DNA of 64,000 bases from Alistipes sp. dk3624 (GTDB lineage Bacteria > Bacteroidota > Bacteroidia > Bacteroidales > Rikenellaceae). The stretch spans positions 62,001 through 126,000 of the forward strand of contig NZ_CP045651.1 in the NCBI RefSeq assembly GCF_009557455.1, in the 5' to 3' direction. Within the stretch, counting starts at the first letter, position 1, and each line of letters starts with the position of its first letter. A model generated the notes under the pieces. It did no database searches and had not been told where the DNA came from. It saw nothing but the letters and a program-made list of their open reading frames with translations. Made by a program: the position numbers and the translations under genes. Below, piece by piece: positions 17,244-25,726 of this stretch.

Positions 17244-17753
17244 TCAGCGTTTGGCCAGCCATTTCAGCAGCGCGTACCCGGCTACGATCTGCAACAACAT
17301 GCCCGGAACGCCGAGACGGAAATCCTGCATGGCGGTGAGGAAGCTGCCTGTGAGGGCCCATTCGAACAGCGAGCCGATGATCTGGTAAGTCAGTACGACG
17401 GCGACCATCGCCAGCATCGAAACGTTTTTCAGGTAACGGGCCGCCATAGCGGCGGCTACGGCCAGCGTGACCGATTTGATCAGGATCTCGGGCAGTACGG
17501 CGGCAGCGGGCATCCCGAACAGCGCGCTGTTCGCCAGCGGAGAGAGCACGGCCGTCAGCAGGCCGACCCGGATGCCGAATTTATAGGCTGCGATCAGCGT
17601 AAAGAAGTAGATCGGCAGCAGGATCAGTCCCCCCTGCGGAATCAGATGGCATAATTGCGGCAGAATCAGATTGCCGGCTACGAACAGCAGCGTGAACCAA
17701 TAGGTCTTGGCCTGTCGGAAGTTCAGCGAATAGAGTTTTACAGTCGTTTCCAT
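17244..17753 (-). CDS. ECF transporter S (substrate-binding) component
   Basis: 169 residues with about five or six membrane segments and the short loops typical of ECF S components, which bind vitamins or similar small molecules and borrow a shared EcfA/EcfT energy module. No EcfA or EcfT gene is in this window. Visible stretches are LILPQLCHLIPQGGLILLPIYFF, PLANSALFGMPAAAVLPEIL and GMLLQIVAGYALLKWL. It lies 4 bases before the PRTase remnant and upstream of the TonB receptor, all in one direction. The substrate could be a vitamin, a nucleobase or another cofactor; the sequence does not tell. Confidence 0.75.
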   Translation of the reverse strand: METTVKLYSLNFRQAKTYWFTLLFVAGNLILPQLCHLIPQGGLILLPIYFFTLIAAYKFGIRVGLLTAVLSPLANSALFGMPAAAVLPEILIKSVTLAVAAAMAARYLKNVSMLAMVAVVLTYQIIGSLFEWALTGSFLTAMQDFRLGVPGMLLQIVAGYALLKWLAKR

Positions 17754-17816
17754 AACATAGTTGTATTTTAAAGTTATTCGATTGCGGTATTGCGGAGTAT
17801 CTTCGGGGAGGAAACG

Positions 17817-18941
17817 TTACCTCACCTCGATCAGTTCGTATTGCATGTTTCCGATTCCGATCTTTTCGGCGTGCGTCAGTCCGGCCAGCCAGTCGGTGTC
17901 GGGATGCATCAGATGGAATTTGTCGGTGTCTTCAAAGTGTTCGTGCGGACGGCTTTCGGTAAGCCGGTTGATCGTCTGCAGCGCAGGCGCGTGGATCACC
18001 AGGTCGGCGCAGGCTTTGTCCAGGGCTACCGGGTCGAATGAAGCGGCGATTCCGAGGTCGGGGACGACGGCGGCGTCGTTGTGATTCCAGCAGTCGCATT
18101 CCGGCGAGACGTTCATGATGAAGCTGACATGGAAGTTCGGCTTGTCTTTCAGCACGGCCTTCGTGTATTCGGCGATTTTGTAGTTCAGGCGTTCCGATGT
18201 ATCGTTGGCCCCCATCGACGCGCTGTCGTACTGGCATAACGCGATGCATTGTCCGCAGCCGACGCACTTCGAGTAGTCGATCTCGGCTTTCCGTTCCGGG
18301 TTCAGGTGTATGGCGTCGTGCGCGCAGTGTTTTACGCAGATGTTGCAGCCTCGGCAGTTTTCCGTTTTGACGACGGGCTGGGCCGCGCAGTGCAGTTCCA
18401 GCTTGCCGCCGACGCTGGCGCAACCCATGCCGAGGTTCTTCAGCGTACCGCCGAATCCGGTCTGTTCGTGTCCTTTGAAATGGGTCATCGAGATGACAAT
18501 GTCTGCGTCGGCGACGGCCGCGCCGATTTTCGGTGCTTTGCAGTATTCGCCGTCGATTTCGATTTCCCGGTAGTCGATGCCTTTCAGTCCGTCGGCAATG
18601 ATGACCTGACATTGTGCGGAGATCGGGTTGTAGCCGTTCTCCATAGCGCTCTGTAGGTGGTCGACGGCATTCGCGCGTCGTCCCGAATAGAGCGTGTTGG
18701 CGTCGGTCAGGAACGGTTTCGCGCCGAGCGAACGCAGCAGTCCGGCCATCCGGGCGGCGTACTGGGGCCGCAGGTAGGCCATGTTGCCCGGTTCCCCGAA
18801 ATGAATCTTGATCGCGGCGAAACGGTTCTCGAAATCGATGCCGGCGATGCCCGCCCGGCGAACCAGTCGCTCCATTTTGTCCAGCAGGTTGCTGGTCGGC
18901 GTGGTGCGGAGGTTTGTGAAAAATACTTGAGAAGAAGCCAT
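17817..18941 (-). CDS. DUF362 protein with two 4Fe-4S ferredoxin motifs
   Basis: 374 residues, no signal peptide, presumably cytoplasmic. An N-terminal DUF362 half (IKIHFGEPGNMAYLRP, PFLTDANTLYSGRRANAVDH, MTHFKGHEQTGFGGTLKNLGMG) is followed by a dicluster ferredoxin insert (CRGCNICVKHC, CVGCGQCIALC), and DUF362 sequence resumes to the end. The 32 codons upstream of ATG 18941 are not family-like. It is the first gene of the leftward block with the ECF S component, TonB receptor and polyferredoxin. Proteins of this architecture are widespread in anaerobes; a redox or metal-cofactor role is an inference. Confidence 0.9.
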   Translation of the reverse strand: MASSQVFFTNLRTTPTSNLLDKMERLVRRAGIAGIDFENRFAAIKIHFGEPGNMAYLRPQYAARMAGLLRSLGAKPFLTDANTLYSGRRANAVDHLQSAMENGYNPISAQCQVIIADGLKGIDYREIEIDGEYCKAPKIGAAVADADIVISMTHFKGHEQTGFGGTLKNLGMGCASVGGKLELHCAAQPVVKTENCRGCNICVKHCAHDAIHLNPERKAEIDYSKCVGCGQCIALCQYDSASMGANDTSERLNYKIAEYTKAVLKDKPNFHVSFIMNVSPECDCWNHNDAAVVPDLGIAASFDPVALDKACADLVIHAPALQTINRLTESRPHEHFEDTDKFHLMHPDTDWLAGLTHAEKIGIGNMQYELIEVR

Positions 18942-19147
18942 GTCCTGAATAAATTGGGTTGAAGCCGACTTTGTAGCGAGTCGGCGATTTTTGCCCAAAA
19001 GATACGGATTTTTAGAAAAAGATTCTAATTTTCCCATTGAAAAAGCGGATCGAGGACGATTCCGGATTTTGCGGATCTGATCTTTCGCGTACGGACGGGC
19101 GGTTGTACCGCAAAAGCGATGTTTTTCGGGAAAGGCGTCGTGCGAAA

Positions 19148-19175
19148 CGAAAAATCCCGGCCGGAGCCGGGATTT
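19148..19175 (-). terminator. Terminator of the HdeD-like gene
   Basis: AAATCCCGGC (19152-19161) pairs with GCCGGGATTT (19166-19175) around a CGGA loop, followed on the minus strand by TTCGTTTCG. It lies 23 bases past the stop codon. Confidence 0.7.
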
Positions 19176-19197
19176 GCAGAGAAAAATAACGAATATT

Positions 19198-19779
19198 CTA
19201 TTTCATATGTTTGTGTACGTCGCGCAGTTGGAAGGCGAAAATACAGGCTGACATCCCGGCGAAAAGCAGCGAAATGCCTACCCAGATGATCACGGCCGCC
19301 GTCCCGAACAGTATCGGCTGGAACAGGATCCACATCGAAAGCAGCAGCAGTAGGACGCCGCTTACGATCGTCCATCCCGAACCGGGAACGTTCATCGCGT
19401 TCATGTCGCTACCCAGTCCGATCGCGCTGAAGCTGCGGAACAACAACCAGAAAGCGAGGAAGATCGGCAGCGTCGCTGCGGACAGCGCCGTATTCAAGAT
19501 CAGGATGACGCCCAAGATCACCTCGATGATGCCGCCGGCCAGCATCCATCCGCGTCCGGTCATGTAGTGTTTATTGCCGGCCGAAAGAATGATCTGGAAC
19601 AGGCCGGAAAAGAAGATCAGAAAACCGAACATCAGCGACATGCCCAGGTAACTTTGCGCCGGGTACAGGAATACGACCAGGCCGATGATGAATAGCGCGA
19701 TGCCGGTCAGCAGCAGCAACCACCAGTAACGGATCGCCTGTTTCGAATGTTCGAGCAGCGTTTCAAAAGAATTGTCCAT
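19198..19779 (-). CDS. HdeD-family membrane protein (DUF308)
   Basis: 193 residues with about six membrane helices. HdeD-type features include the repeated short helix pairs and glycine-rich turns (RYWWLLLLTGIALFIIGLVVF, GRGWMLAGGIIEVILGVILI, SGWTIVSGVLLLLLS). HdeD of E. coli helps acid resistance at high cell density; in Bacteroidota the role is unproven. It is a single gene with its own terminator. Confidence 0.88.
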   Translation of the reverse strand: MDNSFETLLEHSKQAIRYWWLLLLTGIALFIIGLVVFLYPAQSYLGMSLMFGFLIFFSGLFQIILSAGNKHYMTGRGWMLAGGIIEVILGVILILNTALSAATLPIFLAFWLLFRSFSAIGLGSDMNAMNVPGSGWTIVSGVLLLLLSMWILFQPILFGTAAVIIWVGISLLFAGMSACIFAFQLRDVHKHMK

Positions 19780-20066
19780 AGTTTGATTTTTTAATGAAAT
19801 ATTACTTAATTTTGAACGATAGAAAATTTTATATACCGAGCGATTCGTTTCGACCCCGTCAAACGGACGGAAGGGTTCGAACGGTTTGTCGGGTAACGCC
19901 GTAACGGAGTGCTCATTTTCAGTGCCAGTTTTGCGAAATCCCGGGTCACGCCGTTTTTTGCGGGATAGAAAAGTCCGAACGAAACAGACCGGAAAGGAAT
20001 ATCCTTTTCATATCTCATGGAATTATGTCGCCGGATCGGGAGAGTGTCGGCGTATGCGGATGAAAA
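19780..20066. other. Intergenic region upstream of the HdeD-like gene, no gene seen
   Basis: This stretch lies between the start of the HdeD-like gene and the pyrF terminator, within a gene-free gap of about 340 bases. It begins AT-rich. I find no consensus -33/-7 pair, RNA structure or conserved reading frame. Confidence 0.45.
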
Positions 20067-20104
20067 TGAAAACGCCCCGAAATCGTATGATATTCCGGGG
20101 CGTT
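20067..20104 (-). terminator. Terminator of pyrF
   Basis: On the minus strand a CGCCCCG...CGGGGCG stem with an AT-rich loop is followed by TTTTCATTTTC. It lies about 20 bases past the pyrF stop. Confidence 0.75.
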
Positions 20105-20122
20105 ATTTTTCGGAATCGTTTT

Positions 20123-20950
20123 TTACAGGCCGTGCGCGGACAATAATTCGGCCATCTGGACAGCCATTTCGGCCGCTTTTTTCGCGGCCGTGTCGGCAAA
20201 GAGTTCCGATCGGTCGGCATAAATGATCCCGCGCGAGGAATTGACCAGCAGGCCGCAACGGTCGTTCATCCCGTAACGGGCCACTTCTTTGAGGCTGCCG
20301 CCCTGCGCGCCCACTCCCGGGACGAGCAGGAAATGGTTCGGGATCAGTTCCCGGATTCCTTTCAGCATCCGGGCTTGCGTCGCGCCGACGACGTACATCA
20401 TGTTTTCGGCCGTGCCCCATCCGCTCGATACGTCGATCACTTTTTCATAAAGATAGCCGCCCTCTTCGAGCCGCTGCATTTCGAAATCGGCGGCGCTCGG
20501 GTTGGATGTCAGCGCCAGAACGACCGCCCATTTGCCGTCGAAGCGGAGGAACGGGTCGACCGTGTCGCGTCCCATGTACGGAGACAACGTCACCCCGTCG
20601 GCCAGATCTTGGCTGAAAAAGGCGCGGGCGTACATCTGCGACGTATTGCCGATATCGCCCCGTTTGGCGTCGGCGATAATCATGATTTCGGGATAGTTAT
20701 CCCGGATATATCGCACCGTTTTGACGAAACTTTCCCAGCCTTTCGCGCCGTTTTCCTCGTAAAAAGCGAGGTTGGGCTTGTAGCATACGGCGTATGCCGC
20801 CGTGGCGTCGACGATCGCCCGGTTGAAGGCGAAAACCGGATCGTCTTCGGACAGCAGGCGCTGCGGGATTTTGTTCGGATCGGTGTCCAGGCCTACGCAC
20901 AGGAAACTGCGTTTCCGCCTGATCTGTTCGAAAAGTTCCGATGAAGTCAT
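20123..20950 (-). CDS. pyrF: Orotidine-5'-phosphate decarboxylase
   Basis: 275 residues, matching the longer bacterial type 2 enzyme. It converts OMP to UMP in pyrimidine synthesis. The N-terminal [15 protein letters not shown] and the catalytic motif DAKRGD (94-99, with K96) are present, as are [13 protein letters not shown] and the phosphate-binding VPGVGAQGG near the C-terminus. It lies 23 bases after prfA in the same direction and is probably co-transcribed with it. Confidence 0.97.
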   Translation of the reverse strand: MTSSELFEQIRRKRSFLCVGLDTDPNKIPQRLLSEDDPVFAFNRAIVDATAAYAVCYKPNLAFYEENGAKGWESFVKTVRYIRDNYPEIMIIADAKRGDIGNTSQMYARAFFSQDLADGVTLSPYMGRDTVDPFLRFDGKWAVVLALTSNPSAADFEMQRLEEGGYLYEKVIDVSSGWGTAENMMYVVGATQARMLKGIRELIPNHFLLVPGVGAQGGSLKEVARYGMNDRCGLLVNSSRGIIYADRSELFADTAAKKAAEMAVQMAELLSAHGL

Positions 20951-20973
20951 GGAGTATTCGTTTTTGAGGTTCG

Positions 20974-22059
20974 TTACTCTTCGCTCGCGCGCAGCCGTTC
21001 GGCATTCTCTGCTACCTGTAACTTGTCGATAATCTCCTGGATGTCGCCGTCCATCACGGCGCTCAGGTTGTAGAGCGTCAGGTTGATCCGGTGGTCGGTC
21101 ACGCGGCCTTGCGGATAGTTGTAGGTGCGGATCTTGGCGCTGCGGTCGCCGGTCGACACCATCGTCTTACGCTTGCCGGCGATCTCGTCGAGGTATTTTT
21201 GGTACTCCAGGTTGTAAATACGGGTACGCAACTCTTCGAACGCCTTGTCGAAGTTCTTCAACTGCGATTTCTGATCCTGGCACTGCACGACGATGCCCGT
21301 CGGGATGTGGGTCAGCCGAATCGCCGAATAGGTCGTGTTGACCGACTGGCCGCCGGGCCCCGATGCGCAAAAAATATCCTTGCGGATGTCATTCATATTG
21401 ATTTCCAGGTCGAACTCTTCGGCTTCGGGCAGTACGGCCACCGACGCGGCCGACGTGTGTACGCGGCCTTGGGTTTCGGTCTGCGGCACGCGCTGTACGC
21501 GGTGTACGCCCGATTCGTATTTCAGCACGCCGTAGACGCTGTCGCCGATCACTTTCATCACGATCTCCTTGAATCCGCCCGAAGTGCCCTCGCTCATGCT
21601 GTTGATCTCGTATCTCCAACCGCGTTTCTCGATGTATTTGGTATACATGCGAAACAGGTCGCCGGCGAACAGGGCCGCTTCGTCGCCGCCGGTTCCGCCG
21701 CGGATTTCGACGATGGCGTTCTTGCTGTCCTGCGGGTCGGCCGGGATCAGCAGCAGCTTGATCTCCTCTTCCAGCCGCTCGAGTTCCGGTTCCAACTCGG
21801 CGACCTCCATGCGCGCCATTTCGCGCAGTTCGTCGTCCTTTTCGGTCGTGAGGATCTCTTTGGCTTCGGCGAGGTGGTTCAGCGCCGTCCGGTATTTTTC
21901 GCTGGTTTCGACCACCGGCTGCAGTTCTTTATACTCTTTGTTCAGCGCTACGAATTTTTTCATATCGGCGATCACTTCCGGATCGGTCATCTGCTGGCCG
22001 ATCTCTTCGTATTTGATCTTCAGTCCGTCGAGGCGTGAAAGTATCGAATTTTCTGACAT
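20974..22059 (-). CDS. prfA: Peptide chain release factor 1
   Basis: 361 residues, full length. It recognises UAA and UAG in the ribosomal A site and triggers peptide release. Visible motifs are the codon-recognition PxT (PQT, 192-194, in [10 protein letters not shown]) and the catalytic GGQ (236-238, in [15 protein letters not shown]). The open frame runs another 86 codons upstream, but the family N-terminus begins at ATG 22059. A TACCTTTG -7-like box lies on the minus strand at 22187-22180, implying a leader of over 100 bases. pyrF follows. Confidence 0.97.
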   Translation of the reverse strand: MSENSILSRLDGLKIKYEEIGQQMTDPEVIADMKKFVALNKEYKELQPVVETSEKYRTALNHLAEAKEILTTEKDDELREMARMEVAELEPELERLEEEIKLLLIPADPQDSKNAIVEIRGGTGGDEAALFAGDLFRMYTKYIEKRGWRYEINSMSEGTSGGFKEIVMKVIGDSVYGVLKYESGVHRVQRVPQTETQGRVHTSAASVAVLPEAEEFDLEINMNDIRKDIFCASGPGGQSVNTTYSAIRLTHIPTGIVVQCQDQKSQLKNFDKAFEELRTRIYNLEYQKYLDEIAGKRKTMVSTGDRSAKIRTYNYPQGRVTDHRINLTLYNLSAVMDGDIQEIIDKLQVAENAERLRASEE

Positions 22060-22231
22060 AAAAATGATAATTATCGGATGATGCTCCCTGCGAGGCGTTT
22101 CCGGTGCGCAACGCGTTCCTTTTGAGAAACTGGGGATTGCACCTGCCGGATGCGATCCGCCGGCCGCCGGAAGCGTCACAAAGGTAAACATTTTTTTGAT
22201 TTTTCGTATCTTGCGCCCGTTTCGTACGACT

Positions 22232-22636
22232 ATGAAGAATACGCTGCTCAAAATCGCCGGATACCTGGCCGTCGGGCTCGGTTTCGTCGGGGCTTTCGTT
22301 CCGATGCTCCCGACCACGCCTTTTCTGCTGCTGGCCGTTTACTGCTTTTCGAAAAGCGATCCCCGGATGAACCGCTGGATGCTTCAGAACCGGGTTTTCG
22401 GCCGCTACCTGCGCGATTACAGGAGCGGTCAGGGAATCCCGCTGTCGGTCAAGATAACCGTGTTGTCGGTGATGTGGAGTTCCATGCTGTTCGTCGGCAT
22501 CGTATTTAATAGCCGGATTTGGGTCGCCGTTTTGCTTTTTACCGTATCTTTGTTCGTCTCGATCCATATTCTGAGAATCAAAACCGCTTGCCGTGAAGAA
22601 CGAAAAGATCGTCATACTGAGTCCGACGGAGCCTGA
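22232..22636 (+). CDS. DUF454 (YbaN-like) inner-membrane protein
   Basis: 134 residues. DUF454 signature: LAVGLGFVGAFVPMLPTTPFLLLAVYCFSKSDPRMNRWML, then FGRYLRDYRSGQGIPLSVKI and two more hydrophobic segments. Function unknown in general. Its 3' end overlaps the start of the futalosine hydrolase gene by 44 bases, so it is the first gene of the menaquinone/biotin operon. ATG 22232 is preferred to the ATG 12 codons earlier, because the earlier part is not family-like. Confidence 0.87.
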   Translation: MKNTLLKIAGYLAVGLGFVGAFVPMLPTTPFLLLAVYCFSKSDPRMNRWMLQNRVFGRYLRDYRSGQGIPLSVKITVLSVMWSSMLFVGIVFNSRIWVAVLLFTVSLFVSIHILRIKTACREERKDRHTESDGA

Positions 22637-23183
22637 AATAGCGCCTTTCCGCTACGGTGCCGCCGACGGGCCCGAAATCCGGATCGCCGGGGTCGGCCCG
22701 TATCGCTGCGCTGTGACGACAATGGCGGCGGTCCGCGATTGCGACCCGCAGTTGTTGATCCTTGCCGGGATCGCGGGGGCGTATCCCGGCAGCGGATTGT
22801 CCGTCGGGCAGACGGTGCTGGTCGCTTCGGAGTGCGCCGCCGATGCCGGTTCGTTCGTGGCCGGCGATTTCACGCCGAAGTTCAGTGGGCGTTACGACTG
22901 CCCGTGGCTGCCGGCAGGGGTTCCGTTCCGTGCGGTCGATAGCAACAGCGTCGGCGTCGCGGGTACTCCGTTCGCCGATCGCGTCGGGGTGCAGATCGAG
23001 AATATGGAAGGCGCGGCGTTCTTTTATGCCTGCCTGCAGTGCGGAGTGCCGTTCCTGGAACTGCGCGCCGTTTCCAACCGCGTCGGCGATCCGTTTCCGG
23101 AATGGGACGTCCGGGGGGCGGTGACCGCGTTGGCCGACTCGCTGTGCGAATTGTTGCATTTCTTAAATACCGAGCGAACATGA
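22593..23183 (+). CDS. mqnB: Futalosine hydrolase
   Basis: 196 residues. It removes the base from futalosine to give dehypoxanthine futalosine in the futalosine route to menaquinone. It belongs to the nucleoside phosphorylase-like fold: ILSPTEPEIAPFR at the start, GVGPYRCAVTTMAAV, LILAGIAGAYPGSGLSVGQTVLVA, and QIENMEGAAFFYAC with the catalytic Glu region, then LRAVSNRVGD. The start is GTG at 22593, inside the DUF454 gene; no better start lies downstream of it. The stop overlaps the mqnD ATG (ATGA). Confidence 0.92.
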   Translation: MKNEKIVILSPTEPEIAPFRYGAADGPEIRIAGVGPYRCAVTTMAAVRDCDPQLLILAGIAGAYPGSGLSVGQTVLVASECAADAGSFVAGDFTPKFSGRYDCPWLPAGVPFRAVDSNSVGVAGTPFADRVGVQIENMEGAAFFYACLQCGVPFLELRAVSNRVGDPFPEWDVRGAVTALADSLCELLHFLNTERT

Positions 23184-23980
23184 AATTACAGCTTCATATA
23201 TCGACTTGTCCGAACGATACGTTCATGTTCGATGCGATGGTGCACCGCCGTATCGACACCGAGGGTCTCGAATTCGACCTTTCGCTGGCCGATATCGAAC
23301 AACTGAACGCCGGAGCGTTGCAAGGCGTTCCGGACATTTCGAAATTGAGTTATGCGGTCGTGCCGCAGTTGCTCGACCGTTACCGGGTGTTGCACAGCGG
23401 CAGCGCGCTGGGGCGCGGCAACGGGCCGCTGCTGGTCAGCCGCCACCGGATTTACCCGGACGAAGTGAGCGGTATCCGGGTGGCGATCCCCGGCGAGCAC
23501 ACGACGGCCAACCGCCTGTTGGCGACGTTGTATCCGGGCGTGACCGACAAGCGGGTCTATCTTTTCTCGGACGTGGCCGACGCCGTAATGAGCGACGAAT
23601 GCGACGCCGGGGTGCTGATCCACGAAGGACGTTTTACGTACCGCGAAAAAGGGTTGCGGCTGGTGGCCGATCTCGGCGAGGAGTGGGAGAAAAAGACCGG
23701 ACTGCCGTTGCCGCTCGGCGCGATCGCCGTATCGCGGCGATTCGACCGGCAGACGCAGCGGAAGATCGACCGGGTGTTGCGACGCAGCGTCGAATTCGCG
23801 TTCGCCGAGCCGTCGGCTTCGGCGGAATTCGTGCGCGGGTATGCGCAGGAACTCAGCGAGGAGGTGACGCGCCGGCATATCGAATTGTTCGTAAACGAAT
23901 ATTCGGTCGATCTGGGGGCCGAAGGAAAGAAGGCGGTGTGCGCGTTGCTGGAAAGAAAAGAAGAGGAGATTTTCGTATGA
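23180..23980 (+). CDS. mqnD: 1,4-dihydroxy-6-naphthoate synthase
   Basis: 266 residues. It converts cyclic dehypoxanthine futalosine to 1,4-dihydroxy-6-naphthoate in menaquinone synthesis. It has the periplasmic-binding-protein-like fold of MqnA/MqnD. The MqnD signature STCPNDTFMFDAM is at residues 7-19. GSALGRGNGPLLVS, IPGEHTTANRLL and AGVLIHEGRFTY follow. It overlaps mqnB at its 5' end and bioF at its 3' end, each by a few bases, so translation of the three is likely coupled. mqnA, mqnC and mqnE are not in this window. Confidence 0.95.
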   Translation: MKLQLHISTCPNDTFMFDAMVHRRIDTEGLEFDLSLADIEQLNAGALQGVPDISKLSYAVVPQLLDRYRVLHSGSALGRGNGPLLVSRHRIYPDEVSGIRVAIPGEHTTANRLLATLYPGVTDKRVYLFSDVADAVMSDECDAGVLIHEGRFTYREKGLRLVADLGEEWEKKTGLPLPLGAIAVSRRFDRQTQRKIDRVLRRSVEFAFAEPSASAEFVRGYAQELSEEVTRRHIELFVNEYSVDLGAEGKKAVCALLERKEEEIFV

Positions 23981-25098
23981 TGCGCGAAACATTGCGGCGG
24001 CTGGCGGCCGAAGACAACCTGCGGACGCTGCCCGAAATAGGGATCGACGGGAAATACGTCGTTTACGAAGGTCGTAAATACCTGAATCTGTCGTCTAACG
24101 ATTACCTGGGCCTTTCGTGCAGCGGCCTGCACCGGGAGTTTATGCGGCGGATGACCGACGGAGGGGATTTTCTGCTTAGTAATCCGTCTTCGCGGCTGAT
24201 TACCGGCAACAGTCCGGATTACGGACGGCTTGAGATGGCGCTGTCGGAACTGTTCGGCGGGCGTGCCGTACTAGTCGTCGGCTGCGGTTACATGGTCAAT
24301 TCGGGCGTGCTGCCGGCCGTTACCGGCAAGGGGGATCTGGTACTGGCCGACAAGCTGGTGCATGCCAGCCTGATCGACGGACTCAGGTTGTGCGAAGCCG
24401 ACTGGAAACGGTTCAACCACAACGATACGGGACATTTGGAGCGATTATTGGCCGCCCACCGTCGTTCGTACCGGAACGTTTGGATCGTGACCGAATCGAT
24501 TTTTAGCATGGATGGCGATCGCGCGCCGCTGAAAGAGCTGGCCGCGCTGAAACGGCGTTACGACGCGAAGCTGTATGTCGACGAAGCGCACGGATTCGGG
24601 GCCTGCGGGCCGCAGGGATGCGGAGTCGCCGCGGAGATGGGCGTCGGGGACGATTGCGATGTCCGTATTGCGACGCTCGGCAAAGCGCTCGCGTCGCAGG
24701 GGGCGTTCGTCGTTACGGACGGGCTGACGCGCGATTTCTTGATTAACCGGCTCCGGACGCTGATCTTCTCGACGGCGCTGCCTCCGATTTCGCTGCGCTG
24801 GTCGGAATACCTGGTGCGGCGTTTGCCGGAGATGGAAGACCGCCGCGCCCGGCTGCGGGAATTTTCGCGGTTGATTACCGGGGATGCGTACCGTTCCCAC
24901 ATCGTTCCGCTGCCGGCCGGAGAAAACGGCCGGGCGATTGAAATGAGCCGGCGTTTCCGCGAAGCGGGCTACTGGGTGATGCCGGTTCGTTATCCGACGG
25001 TGCCGAAAGGGAAAGCTCGGGTGCGCGTGTCGCTCAGCGCGGCGCTCACGGCCGACGAAATCCGAAAATTTACCGAAATATGCGCAAGTATTGGTTGA
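23977..25098 (+). CDS. bioF: 8-amino-7-oxononanoate synthase
   Basis: 373 residues. A PLP enzyme that joins pimeloyl-ACP (or CoA) and alanine in biotin synthesis. It shows LNLSSNDYLGLS near the N-terminus, GCGYMVNSGVLPAV, the PLP aspartate region YVDEAHGFGACG, and the Schiff-base lysine K236 in ATLGKALASQGAF. Two adjacent ATG codons overlap the mqnD stop; I use the first. The 3' end overlaps bioG by 19 bases. An alpha-oxoamine synthase of another kind is possible, but the bioG/bioC neighbours support BioF. Confidence 0.95.
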   Translation: MMRETLRRLAAEDNLRTLPEIGIDGKYVVYEGRKYLNLSSNDYLGLSCSGLHREFMRRMTDGGDFLLSNPSSRLITGNSPDYGRLEMALSELFGGRAVLVVGCGYMVNSGVLPAVTGKGDLVLADKLVHASLIDGLRLCEADWKRFNHNDTGHLERLLAAHRRSYRNVWIVTESIFSMDGDRAPLKELAALKRRYDAKLYVDEAHGFGACGPQGCGVAAEMGVGDDCDVRIATLGKALASQGAFVVTDGLTRDFLINRLRTLIFSTALPPISLRWSEYLVRRLPEMEDRRARLREFSRLITGDAYRSHIVPLPAGENGRAIEMSRRFREAGYWVMPVRYPTVPKGKARVRVSLSAALTADEIRKFTEICASIG

Positions 25099-25724
25099 CG
25101 CGGGACGGGAATCCCGGCCTGATCCTTTTCATGCTGGGCTGGGCGGCGGATCATCACGCGGTCGAGCACCTCGCGCCCGAGGGGTACGATATGCTCTGCG
25201 TATACGATTACCGTACGCTGGAACCGTTCGCTGCGGAGGAGTTTTCCGCCTACCGGAATGTCACGCTTTTTGCATGGTCGTTCGGGGTGTGGGCCGCCGA
25301 ACGGACGTGCCGCGACGTTGCGTCGGATTGCGCCGTCGCGCTGGGCGGAACGCCCTATCCGGTGGACGACCGTTTCGGCATTCCGCGCAGGGCGTTCCTG
25401 GCGACGCTCCGGGGACTGCGCGGCAGCGGGGCGGAAACGTTCAACCGCCGCGCCTACGGCGCGGATTACGACCGGCTCGCCCCGTTTTTCGACGAGCGGC
25501 CGTTCGAAGACAAACTCGACGAACTCGGCGTGCTGTTCGAACGCTCCGCCGAACCGTATACGCCGTCGCTGGATTGGACGGCGGCGGTCGTGGGCGACCG
25601 GGACGCGATTTTCCCGCCGGCGAACATGCTTGCCTACTGGAAAGAAAAGGCCGTCGTAAAACCGTTGCCGCACTACCCTTTCGGCGATCCCGGCATCGTG
25701 TCCGGCTACTTAAAAAAAGATTGA
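25080..25724 (+). CDS. bioG: Pimeloyl-ACP methyl ester esterase, BioG type (DUF452)
   Basis: 214 residues. It is an alpha/beta hydrolase that removes the methyl group from pimeloyl-ACP methyl ester, ending the BioC-dependent part of pimelate synthesis; BioG replaces BioH in many bacteria. The nucleophile is probably S67 in FAWSFGVWAA. VVGDRDAIFP likely carries the acid and LPHYPFGDPG the histidine. It starts inside bioF and ends 2 bases before bioC. Confidence 0.93.
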   Translation: MRKYWLTRDGNPGLILFMLGWAADHHAVEHLAPEGYDMLCVYDYRTLEPFAAEEFSAYRNVTLFAWSFGVWAAERTCRDVASDCAVALGGTPYPVDDRFGIPRRAFLATLRGLRGSGAETFNRRAYGADYDRLAPFFDERPFEDKLDELGVLFERSAEPYTPSLDWTAAVVGDRDAIFPPANMLAYWKEKAVVKPLPHYPFGDPGIVSGYLKKD

Positions 25725-25726
25725 AA

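Noticed and set aside
19806-20018. Short frame upstream of the HdeD-like gene
   Set aside because: 70 basic codons in an AT-rich gap with no conserved pattern, starting without a plausible promoter.
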